The position numbers and the translations under genes are program-made. Under the pieces are notes generated by a model, which was given only the letters and a program-made list of their open reading frames with translations, was not told the DNA's origin and did not search any database. 20,733 nucleotides of DNA. Origin: CAZSDW01 sp964605705 (lineage in GTDB: Bacteria; Fidelibacterota; UBA2242). Of the stretch, positions 1-6,140 are shown piece after piece. The stretch spans positions 1 to 20,733 of the forward strand of contig CAZSDW010000047.1 in the NCBI GenBank assembly GCA_964605705.1, read 5' to 3'. The first letter of the stretch is position 1, and each line of letters opens with the position of its first letter.

Positions 1-254
1 CAAAGACCCCAAATCCATTCAAGTGGACGATTCCTAAAGGTGAAACTTATGTTCGGTGTGAATCTTCACGCGGTGAATTGGGGCTTTACATGGTAAGTAA
101 TGGTGGCGATAAACCCTATCGGGTTCACTTCAATACGCCTTCCTATAATCATGGTCTGACCGTACTGGAAAAAGCGCTTGTAGGTGAGAGTGTTTCGGAT
201 GTAGGGAATATAATGATCAGTTTATATGTTGTCGCTCCGGAAATAGACCGATAA
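1..254 (+). CDS. nuoD: NADH-quinone oxidoreductase subunit D, C-terminal end (partial)
   Basis: This is the 3' end of an open frame whose first full codon here begins at base 3; the 5' part lies outside the window. The 83 visible residues include ETYVRCESSRGELGLYMVSN, GDKPYRV and a final PEIDR. These match the end of the complex I 49-kDa/NuoD subunit, where family members read GE.YVR.E..RGELG, GGDKPYR and G.VDR. NuoD lies in the peripheral arm at the quinone site. Energy-converting [NiFe]-hydrogenase large subunits, which are homologous, end with a Cys pair that ligates nickel. No such pair is present in this tail, so a complex I role is favoured. The next gene starts 15 nt downstream, which suggests one transcript. 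Confidence 0.9.
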   Translation, partial: KTPNPFKWTIPKGETYVRCESSRGELGLYMVSNGGDKPYRVHFNTPSYNHGLTVLEKALVGESVSDVGNIMISLYVVAPEIDR

Positions 255-269
255 AAAATAGGATATAAA

Positions 270-2126
270 ATGTCGAAAACAAGCTATTTAAATCCATTCA
301 AAGCAATAAAATACCTGTTTGAGAAACCGCAGACACTGAAATACCCTTTTGAAACGAAAGAAATTGCTGACCGATACCGGGGCTTTCATAAAAATGATTG
401 GGAGAAATGCACCGGCTGCGGGAATTGCGCGGATATCTGTCCCAATAAAGCGATTGAAATGGTAAAAATATCTGAATTGCAGGCAAAGCCCGAAGAAGGT
501 AAAAAGAATGAAAGACCCCAGCTGGATTACGGAAGATGTTGTTTCTGTGGATTGTGTGTGGATATTTGTCCTCCGGGTTCTCTTACTCTGACAAAAGATT
601 TCTTTCATATCCATTTTGACACAAAAACTTTTACCTTTATCCCGAAAGATGAAAAACAGGCTCCCGACACATATAAATCGGCTCAGAATTACTCGATCCT
701 GCAGGCAAGTCTTGCCCATCAAAAGGAAAATTATGACGGATTCTCACCAGATATACGTTACGCGCTATTTGAACCGGACAGAGTAAAAATGCCCGAAATA
801 GAGCCGGATAAGCGCAAACTTTCATTTATTGAGCAAGTGATCGGTTATGACAAAGAGCAGGCGAAAGCGGAAGCCGGTCGCTGCCTGGAATGCAAACTTT
901 GCGAAGAAGCTTGTCCTGCTCACCTCAAAATATCCGATTATATTGATGCCATTTACAGAGATGCTCCCAAAGAATCACTTAAAATTATTTTTGAAGACAA
1001 TCCTATTCCTTCCATCTGCGGCAGAATCTGTATGGCACATTGTGAAGATGCCTGTTCATTACATATAAGAGGAGATTCGCTCGCAATCAGATGGCTCAAG
1101 AGATATGCGGCTGATCAAATCAAAAATTTCAAAGAAGGACTTGAACTGAAACCGGGGAAACCGACCGGGAAAAAAGTGAGTGTTGTTGGCGCCGGTCCAA
1201 GTGGTCTGTCATTAGCCTATTTCTTACGTCTGCAAGGTCACGAAGTAACTGTCTTTGATGAACTTCCCGGCGGGGGCGGTGTTCTCAGAACAGGACCGCC
1301 AACGTACCGATTACCGCTTGAGGCAGTTGACAAAGATGTTCATTATATAGAGTCTCTGGGAGTTAAATTCAAATTTAATACGAAAGTTGGAAAAGATGTT
1401 GAATTTGAAGAATTATTAAAAGATAGTGATGCGACTTTTATCGGAATTGGAAACACGATCAGTTTTTCTACAAGTGTCAAAAATTCTGAAAAATGCGTTC
1501 TCGCACTTGATTTTCTGAAAGATAACAAAATCGGTAACCAGCGAAAAGTTAGCAAAAATATTATCGTCATAGGCGGTGGAAATGTTGCCATGGATGTCGC
1601 CCGGGAATCAATCAGATTACAGCACATTCAATTTCCTGACCAACCAGTAATTACAAAGACAGTTTCATTGGAGGATTGGGATCAGTTACCGGCGACAGAG
1701 ACGGAAATAAAAGAAGCCAAGGAAGAGGGTATTCAGTTCAATCCGGCTTGGGGTCCGAAAGAAGTTATCCTTGATGATAACGGCAATATCAAAGGGCTTT
1801 TATGTAAGAAAGTGAAATCGGTATTTGACGAGCAGGGTAGATTTTCTCCGACTTTTTACGAAGACAAGGAACAGTTTCTGGAAGGTTCAATGATAATCGA
1901 AGCCATTGGTCAGCGAGCCGATTTTTCATTTCTTCCCGAATCACTGTCCGGTCAGCTTGAATTCACTGAAAGAAAAAAGGTCAAAGTGGATGTCAATGGC
2001 ATGACCACAATTCCGGGAGTATTTGCCGGTGGAGATATTGTCAACATAAATCTGGATGCAGTTACCGCAATCGCCGATGCAAAAGTTGCTGCGGAAGGTA
2101 TAGATAAATATCTAAAATACGATTAA
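270..2126 (+). CDS. NuoI-like ferredoxin fused to GltD/NfnB-like FAD-NAD(P)H oxidoreductase
   Basis: This is a 618-residue iron-sulfur flavoprotein. Residues 1-125 resemble NuoI/23-kDa complex I ferredoxins, with two [4Fe-4S] motifs: C47-C50-C53-C57, and C90-C93-C96-C100 within DYGRCCFCGLCVDICPP. Residues 180-618 resemble the glutamate synthase small subunit (GltD) and NfnB. They carry an N-terminal cluster region (C205, C208, C211, C215 and C250, C254, C258, C262), an FAD-binding GAGPSG at 307-312, an NAD(P)H Rossmann motif GGGNVAMD at 435-442, and the FAD-closing GVFAGGDI at 583-590. An AGGAT site lies 5 nt before the ATG. It follows nuoD by 15 nt. Inferred role: it takes electrons from NAD(P)H through flavin and clusters into the complex I peripheral arm, perhaps in place of NuoEFG. 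Neither direction nor cofactor choice can be read from sequence alone. The domain assignment is firm; the physiological role is not. Confidence 0.85.
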   Translation: MSKTSYLNPFKAIKYLFEKPQTLKYPFETKEIADRYRGFHKNDWEKCTGCGNCADICPNKAIEMVKISELQAKPEEGKKNERPQLDYGRCCFCGLCVDICPPGSLTLTKDFFHIHFDTKTFTFIPKDEKQAPDTYKSAQNYSILQASLAHQKENYDGFSPDIRYALFEPDRVKMPEIEPDKRKLSFIEQVIGYDKEQAKAEAGRCLECKLCEEACPAHLKISDYIDAIYRDAPKESLKIIFEDNPIPSICGRICMAHCEDACSLHIRGDSLAIRWLKRYAADQIKNFKEGLELKPGKPTGKKVSVVGAGPSGLSLAYFLRLQGHEVTVFDELPGGGGVLRTGPPTYRLPLEAVDKDVHYIESLGVKFKFNTKVGKDVEFEELLKDSDATFIGIGNTISFSTSVKNSEKCVLALDFLKDNKIGNQRKVSKNIIVIGGGNVAMDVARESIRLQHIQFPDQPVITKTVSLEDWDQLPATETEIKEAKEEGIQFNPAWGPKEVILDDNGNIKGLLCKKVKSVFDEQGRFSPTFYEDKEQFLEGSMIIEAIGQRADFSFLPESLSGQLEFTERKKVKVDVNGMTTIPGVFAGGDIVNINLDAVTAIADAKVAAEGIDKYLKYD

Positions 2127-2139
2127 TAACAATATTAAT

Positions 2140-2147
2140 GAGGTGAT
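2140..2147 (+). promoter_or_regulatory. Ribosome binding site of the CBS gene
   Basis: GAGGTGAT complements the 3' end of 16S rRNA (AGGAGGTGAT type) and ends just before ATG 2149. Because the GTG at 2143 lies inside this element, the ATG is the better start. Confidence 0.6.
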
Positions 2148-2148
2148 T

Positions 2149-2535
2149 ATGTTAAAATCGTTGCAGGCTAAAGATATCATGGTAGAAGAGCTCATCACTG
2201 TCGGACCAGATGCTCCTTTAAAAAAAGCGGTGAAAAAATTAATAACAAACAAAATCAGTTGTATGCCAGTCGTCGATGATACCGGTAAATTGATAGGCGT
2301 CATTTCCTGTCAAGATGTTCTAAATGTGGCGTTCGATGGTTACATCAATACAACTAAAGTCGAAACGGTAATGACAAAAAATGTCATCTCTTTTGAACCG
2401 GATTCAAACTTGGATGATATTGCCCTCGCCATTGCCAAACAACACTTCCATCGAATACCGATCGTGAAAGATGGTAAATTAGTCGGCACGGTTACCCGAA
2501 GATCTATTGTAAAGAAAATCTTTAATCTCGAATAG
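2149..2535 (+). CDS. Two-CBS-domain protein
   Basis: This is a 128-residue stand-alone CBS-pair protein. The first CBS motif spans about residues 8-60 (AKDIM...SCMPVVDDTGKLIGVIS) and the second about 70-125 (VETVMTKNVISF...FHRIPIVKDGKLVGTVT). CBS pairs usually bind adenine nucleotides or NAD-type ligands and regulate partner proteins. The ATG at 2149 is chosen because the AGGTGAT-type ribosome site at 2140-2147 fits it; an in-frame GTG at 2143 lies inside that site. The gene follows the fusion oxidoreductase by 22 nt on the same strand. It is probably co-transcribed and may sense energy or redox state for that complex, which is inference from context only. No other domain is present, and the actual ligand cannot be told. 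Confidence 0.85.
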   Translation: MLKSLQAKDIMVEELITVGPDAPLKKAVKKLITNKISCMPVVDDTGKLIGVISCQDVLNVAFDGYINTTKVETVMTKNVISFEPDSNLDDIALAIAKQHFHRIPIVKDGKLVGTVTRRSIVKKIFNLE

Positions 2536-2624
2536 TTAATTTATTTATTCAGACAAATTATCCGATATATTCTCACCCAGCTACATTACCAATTAACAAT
2601 ACATCAAATAATACAGAGCGAATT

Positions 2625-2646
2625 TCAATACAGCTTCCTGTATTGA
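2625..2646. repeat. Perfect 9-bp hairpin with 4-base loop
   Basis: TCAATACAG (2625-2633) and CTGTATTGA (2638-2646) are exact reverse complements around the loop CTTC. On the plus strand the stem is followed by GGTGATTG rather than a T-run, so it is not a textbook intrinsic terminator. It could end or stabilise the upstream nuo-side transcript, or form part of a larger folded RNA with the next repeat. Confidence 0.6.
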
Positions 2647-2647
2647 G

Positions 2648-2706
2648 GTGATTGTTTTCGATTTCAATCGTTGGATTGTGGATAATAAAGTATCGAAAGC
2701 AATCAC
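2648..2706. repeat. 15-bp inverted repeat enclosing a small hairpin
   Basis: GTGATTGTTTTCGAT (2648-2662) pairs with ATCGAAAGCAATCAC (2692-2706) in 14 Watson-Crick pairs plus one G-U. The 29-base interior holds CAATC (2665-2669) and GATTG (2674-2678), a 5-bp hairpin around GTTG. The outer stem begins one base after the preceding hairpin. On the plus strand AATTTTATT follows, so a leaky terminator of the upstream operon is one reading. An RNA element or a remnant mobile repeat are others. Confidence 0.6.
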
Positions 2707-2741
2707 AATTTTATTCGAATGTATATTTTTTCTCAAGAATC

Positions 2742-2770
2742 TTGTACTTCATAACTGCTGATTCTAAATT
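2742..2770 (+). promoter_or_regulatory. Weak candidate promoter for the EamA gene
   Basis: TTGTAC (2742-2747) and TAAATT (2765-2770) are separated by 17 bp and lie 34 bp before the ATG. Both match the housekeeping consensus only partly. The lineage may use a different promoter consensus, so this is a low-confidence call. Confidence 0.2.
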
Positions 2771-2804
2771 GGAAAGCATCTTCTAAAATGAAAGTCGAAA
2801 TTCT

Positions 2805-3665
2805 ATGTGGTATTTAATCAGCATTCTATCGGGATTTTTCTTTGCCAGCGCCGATGCCTTGTCAAAACGCGAAGCCCGGCGGACACCCGCCATTGTGCTT
2901 GCCTGGGTCCGGGAATTCTATGCACTCCCTTTTTTATTGCCGTTACTGTTTTTTATTGAAATTCCCGAACTGGAACCCGGCTTCTGGTCAGCAATGGCTA
3001 TCCTGGTCTTTCTGGATATCATTACCACATTTCTCTACATGCGTGCTATCCAAATCGCCCCGCTGTCACTGACCATTCCCTACCTTGGACTTACGCCTAT
3101 TTTTCTGCTCCTTGTTCCGGTCATCGTGCTTGGCGAGACGCTCTCATTGATCGGCATTGCTGGCATCATTCTTGTCTCTGTCGGAACCTATATGTTACAG
3201 ATTGACCGGGCGAAATATGGTTTATTTGAGCCCTGGCTGGCGATTTTTAAAAATCGCGGTTCCCTGTATATGTTAATCGTGGCAATGCTCTATTCAATAA
3301 CCGCCACCTATGGAAAACTGGCAATCATCAAGTCCTCCCCGCTGTTTATGACCATCATTTATTTCGCCCTTCTGGCGCTCAGTTTCACTATTATTCTAAT
3401 GGTCACTCAACTACGAAAAATGAAGATCCTTTTCGAACACCCAATACCAAAACTGAGTATCGGGCTGGCGATGGCGCTGATGGCAGTGACCCATTTTACT
3501 GCCATTGGAATGATCCAGGTGGCGTATATGATTTCGATTAAACGATTAAGCCTGTTATTCGCAATTATCTATGGCGCAGTATTATTTAAGGAAAAAAATA
3601 TAAAGGAACGCCTGCTGGGCGGTATGATCATCCTTGCAGGCGCCAGTTGTATTGCGTTTGCTTAG
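2805..3665 (+). CDS. EamA/DMT-family transporter
   Basis: This is a 286-residue, very hydrophobic protein in the inner membrane with about ten predicted transmembrane helices in two tandem halves (about 1-135 and 152-286), the layout of the drug/metabolite transporter superfamily. Each half ends with the family pattern of a short acidic or charged turn followed by a Gly-rich helix: LGETLSLIGIAGIILVSVG near 110-130 and FKEKNIKERLLGGMIILAGA near 262-281. EamA members export or import metabolites such as amino acids or nucleotide derivatives; the substrate here cannot be predicted. No clear Shine-Dalgarno is seen before the ATG. Its stop is separated by one base from the stop of the convergent CARF gene. 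It probably has its own promoter and is not part of the nuo-side operon. Confidence 0.85.
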   Translation: MWYLISILSGFFFASADALSKREARRTPAIVLAWVREFYALPFLLPLLFFIEIPELEPGFWSAMAILVFLDIITTFLYMRAIQIAPLSLTIPYLGLTPIFLLLVPVIVLGETLSLIGIAGIILVSVGTYMLQIDRAKYGLFEPWLAIFKNRGSLYMLIVAMLYSITATYGKLAIIKSSPLFMTIIYFALLALSFTIILMVTQLRKMKILFEHPIPKLSIGLAMALMAVTHFTAIGMIQVAYMISIKRLSLLFAIIYGAVLFKEKNIKERLLGGMIILAGASCIAFA

Positions 3666-3666
3666 T

Positions 3667-4746
3667 TTATAATGAGAAATTCGCGATGCGGCGACCATAA
3701 ATAACATTCAGACCGCAATCCTGAGCCCGTTCTATAAATCCCCGATGGGGACGATGTGCCAGGAAAATAAATCCACTGCCGTGGAGTAAATTGACACTGT
3801 GGTGGACTGCTTTCAGTTCTATAAACGATTCCCGGGTGATCGGATAGGAAAAACACTGAAAAACATAGAAGTGACACCCCTTCATCATGGTAATATCCAG
3901 CATGGACTCCGCCCGGACACCCTCCGGCATCGAATCCCGGTTCAGGCGCACGTCAAGGCGGACATCATCGTATTGACTGCGGTGCACCCGCAGAAAAACC
4001 AATTCCCGCAACCAACCGCCGTTGAACAGAAATTCTGCGCCATTTTGTTCAATATCAACCGTTTTCTGGCGTTCGGCATTTCCGAATCGAAATTTCATTT
4101 TCTTTTCAGCGGCTTCATAATTAATCAAAAAGCGATGATACTGTCCATCCATACGCCACTGAATATCCTGTTTTTCTTCGCCCATATCATTCCATTCCTG
4201 GCGAATGTCATCAATAAAAGGAATCACCTCATCCAGATTATTACCAATAAAATATGACAAGCCGCTGCGTTTTCCAATTTCAGGATCAAAACGCACACCG
4301 GTTTCTATCTCCACGCCATGCAATGCGGTGTACTCGTTTACGGTCAGGGTCAACTGAAATGATTTCTTTTCTCCGGTAACGATGTTGATCATACGGGAAT
4401 GGTCGGTATCGATATAGAAGACTTCCTTGCCGGCATTTTTAAAAACCTCCGCCGCCACTAACATGGTCAGTTCATCACCACCGGTACTGTTAAAAATAAT
4501 ATCATGCTCCGGGTAATCTTTAATGATCTGTTGACATTGTTCAATGAAATCTTCGATTTCCGGGTTGATTTCACGACGTTCATAAGTTGCGGACAACTGT
4601 CCTGACAAGGTACTCTCCAGCTGACTGATAACATTCTTTTGACTACCTTTCTTAAGCCAGACAATCGCGTCGGGCTTCCTTAAAATGGCACCCAGATAGG
4701 CTGGCAAAGGCGAGTTATCAACCAGACACACTTCTAATAATGGCAT
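3667..4746 (-). CDS. Card1/Can2-like (DUF1887) CARF protein, nuclease motif apparently lost
   Basis: This 359-residue protein resembles the DUF1887 family. That family includes Card1/Can2, CRISPR ancillary nucleases activated by cyclic tetra-adenylate. Residues 1-125 look like a CARF Rossmann domain, with NSTGG at 86-90 where relatives have N.TGGTK. The C-terminal half has the family entry motif NGGWLRELVF (242-251), then MLDIT with D284, then a strand ending FQCF at 296-299. Active relatives carry ECK there, so the Glu and Lys of PD-(D/E)XK appear replaced by Q297 and F299. The end (IFLAHRPHRGFIERAQDCGL) also fits the family. An AAGGAT site lies just before the ATG. No cas gene or array is visible. 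A ligand-binding, non-cutting protein is inferred; the family call is by motif memory, without a search. Confidence 0.7.
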   Translation of the reverse strand: MPLLEVCLVDNSPLPAYLGAILRKPDAIVWLKKGSQKNVISQLESTLSGQLSATYERREINPEIEDFIEQCQQIIKDYPEHDIIFNSTGGDELTMLVAAEVFKNAGKEVFYIDTDHSRMINIVTGEKKSFQLTLTVNEYTALHGVEIETGVRFDPEIGKRSGLSYFIGNNLDEVIPFIDDIRQEWNDMGEEKQDIQWRMDGQYHRFLINYEAAEKKMKFRFGNAERQKTVDIEQNGAEFLFNGGWLRELVFLRVHRSQYDDVRLDVRLNRDSMPEGVRAESMLDITMMKGCHFYVFQCFSYPITRESFIELKAVHHSVNLLHGSGFIFLAHRPHRGFIERAQDCGLNVIYGRRIANFSL

Positions 4747-4938
4747 CTCAAATCCTTAGTTTTAAGCATTCAAAGCAATTGTTTTACTATGCTTTACCTA
4801 TTTTCATTTAATTTAAAAATAAATTATAATTAAGCAATATGCATCATTGATTATCCAGGTTATTGAGATTTCAGACCTGATTTCGACTGTATATGATAGG
4901 CTGAGAGTCTAAATCAGCAACTTATTTATTTTAATATT
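4747..4938. other. Intergenic region between the CARF and GHL10 genes
   Basis: This is a 192-bp A+T-rich spacer between two minus-strand genes. It would hold the end of the GHL10 transcript and any promoter of the CARF gene. It contains an imperfect 12-bp inverted repeat at 4877-4917 and short alternative pairings (AAGCAT 4764-4769 with ATGCTT 4789-4794). I see a TATAAT-like stretch on the minus strand near 4825-4830 but no matching -35, so I do not call a promoter. Confidence 0.5.
4877..4917 (-). terminator. Possible terminator or structured element after the GHL10 gene
   Basis: CTGATTT plus GACT (4877-4888) pairs with AGTC plus AAATCAG (4906-4917): 11 pairs with one C/T mismatch, around a 17-base loop. 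It lies 21 nt after the GHL10 stop in the direction of transcription. No T-run follows, so intrinsic termination is doubtful. Confidence 0.35.
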
Positions 4939-6114
4939 TCAGTTACTTTCCATGTAGAAAGCTTTGCGCAATGTAGGAAAATAATTGGGCTGTGTGGCAA
5001 AGGATTTATACGAGAAAAAGACCAGCCTGTCGTAACCGTTCGTAAAAGTGACCAAAATTTTGGTCAGGGCTTCATAGCGTCCCTGGTTATAAACCCCGAT
5101 GCCCATCCAGATTTTTTCTTTAGCAATCAGGGGATCTATTTTCTTAATCGACTGCTCAAATATTTCGGCATCCTTGGAGTAATTCATCGGAACCGCGAAA
5201 TCCAAATATTCCAGTTTGAGCCATTTCTCCCAATCCTGATAGAAATAGTGTTTCGCCTCGATCGGATCGGGCTTGACGGCGGCACTCAGCAGAATGGGTT
5301 TCCGGCTGGCAATAATCGCCGCACGAATTTCCACAACGAGCTCCGTGATGGCATCCCGGCGGAAATCACCCCATTTTTCAATGACCGTTTCCAGGGTTTT
5401 CAGTTCCAGACCGTTGAAATAGGATTTATTAGAAATAGACAGCAGCAGCGGGTCCACCGCGTATATTTCTTTAAACCGTTTTCTACCAATGTCATTGTAG
5501 TCGTAGGAACTCTTAGGATAGCGAATATAGTCGAGATGAACGCCATCGACATTATACTTATCCACCAGTTCCTGCACCACTGATAAAAGGTATTTATTGA
5601 CCTCCGGAACCAGTGGTGAGAGATAAATGCCTTCGGTGTTATTTTTTTTAAAATCCTTTAATTTCCGGTTCAAATCCTTTTTACCGTCAGCATCCACGGA
5701 AAACCATTCGGGCTTACGATAGTACAAATGCTCAATATTGACCGGTTTATCGTCGGATGACCAGAGCAGATACATGTTGAGCCAGGCGTGGATTTTGATG
5801 CCTTTGGAATGGGCTTGTTCCAGTAGAAATTGCAAAGGATCAAAATCATTGTCGGGCAGATTTTGCGATCTAGGAACAATTTCCGAAATATAAAACGAAT
5901 CTCCTCTGCCCCGGATCTGCACAAAGAGATCGGTAAATCCGTTCCTGCTGGCATAATCAATGAGTTGAACAATCGAATTTTTACTGGTAATCTGATCTCG
6001 TACAACCCACATTGCAAGGCGACTGGCTTCCCTTGACAACAACAACTGAGTCGATAAAAGAAAAAGGACAGTAATCATTACTGCCCTGTGAATATTTTTT
6101 TGAATAAGATTCAA
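4939..6114 (-). CDS. Secreted GHL10/DUF187 glycoside-hydrolase-like protein
   Basis: This is a 391-residue protein of the glycosyl hydrolase-like 10 (DUF187, YddW/YngK-type) family, a TIM-barrel group thought to act on cell-wall or extracellular glycans. Residues 1-28 form a signal peptide: basic start, then a hydrophobic MITVLFLLSTQLLL core. The barrel shows family landmarks: FVQIRGRGDSFY (64-75), KIHAWLN (107-113), VDGVHLDYIRYP (189-200) with D190 and D195 as likely active-site acids, and FAVPMNYS (306-313). The start taken is TTG 6114, which gives a full basic n-region; ATG 6078 (residue 13) is an alternative that leaves a shorter signal. The gene lies 26 nt after rplQ on the same strand with no visible terminator between them, so it may ride on the alpha operon transcript. 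The substrate is unknown. Confidence 0.8.
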   Translation of the reverse strand: MNLIQKNIHRAVMITVLFLLSTQLLLSREASRLAMWVVRDQITSKNSIVQLIDYASRNGFTDLFVQIRGRGDSFYISEIVPRSQNLPDNDFDPLQFLLEQAHSKGIKIHAWLNMYLLWSSDDKPVNIEHLYYRKPEWFSVDADGKKDLNRKLKDFKKNNTEGIYLSPLVPEVNKYLLSVVQELVDKYNVDGVHLDYIRYPKSSYDYNDIGRKRFKEIYAVDPLLLSISNKSYFNGLELKTLETVIEKWGDFRRDAITELVVEIRAAIIASRKPILLSAAVKPDPIEAKHYFYQDWEKWLKLEYLDFAVPMNYSKDAEIFEQSIKKIDPLIAKEKIWMGIGVYNQGRYEALTKILVTFTNGYDRLVFFSYKSFATQPNYFPTLRKAFYMESN

Positions 6115-6140
6115 TGAGTCATCCGGCGTTTTTCTGCTGA

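Larger units (their letters stand above)
2536..2804. other. Intergenic region with nested inverted repeats
   Basis: This is 269 bp without a convincing gene, between the CBS gene and the transporter. It is A+T-rich and holds two strong inverted repeats, listed separately (2625-2646 and 2648-2706), followed by a T-run near 2725-2731. I see no tRNA, no long open frame, and only a weak promoter match before the transporter. Confidence 0.7.

Noticed and set aside
288..722. A 144-codon open frame on the minus strand under the NuoI-like domain
   Set aside because: It lies wholly antisense to a clearly conserved iron-sulfur protein, has no family resemblance and has biased composition; it is a shadow frame.
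270..2126. Calling the fusion a glutamate synthase small subunit (gltD)
   Set aside because: The C-terminal part is GltD-like, but no gltB-type large subunit gene is adjacent. The NuoI-like N-terminus and the nuoD neighbour point to respiratory electron transfer.
2536..2804. A tRNA or short protein in the 269-bp gap
   Set aside because: No cloverleaf with TTC-type loop and acceptor stem was visible, and open frames there are short, without ribosome sites or recognisable motifs.
3609..3642. CGCCTGC/GCAGGCG inverted repeat near the end of the EamA gene as a terminator
   Set aside because: It lies inside coding sequence, has a 20-base loop and no T-run; the pairing is best explained by codon usage.
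3799..4257. A 152-codon plus-strand open frame inside the CARF gene
   Set aside because: It is antisense to a gene with recognisable domain motifs, and its translation shows none.
3667..4938. A CRISPR array or cas genes near the CARF protein
   Set aside because: I looked for regularly spaced direct repeats in the flanking spacers and found none; the neighbouring genes are a transporter and a GHL10 protein.
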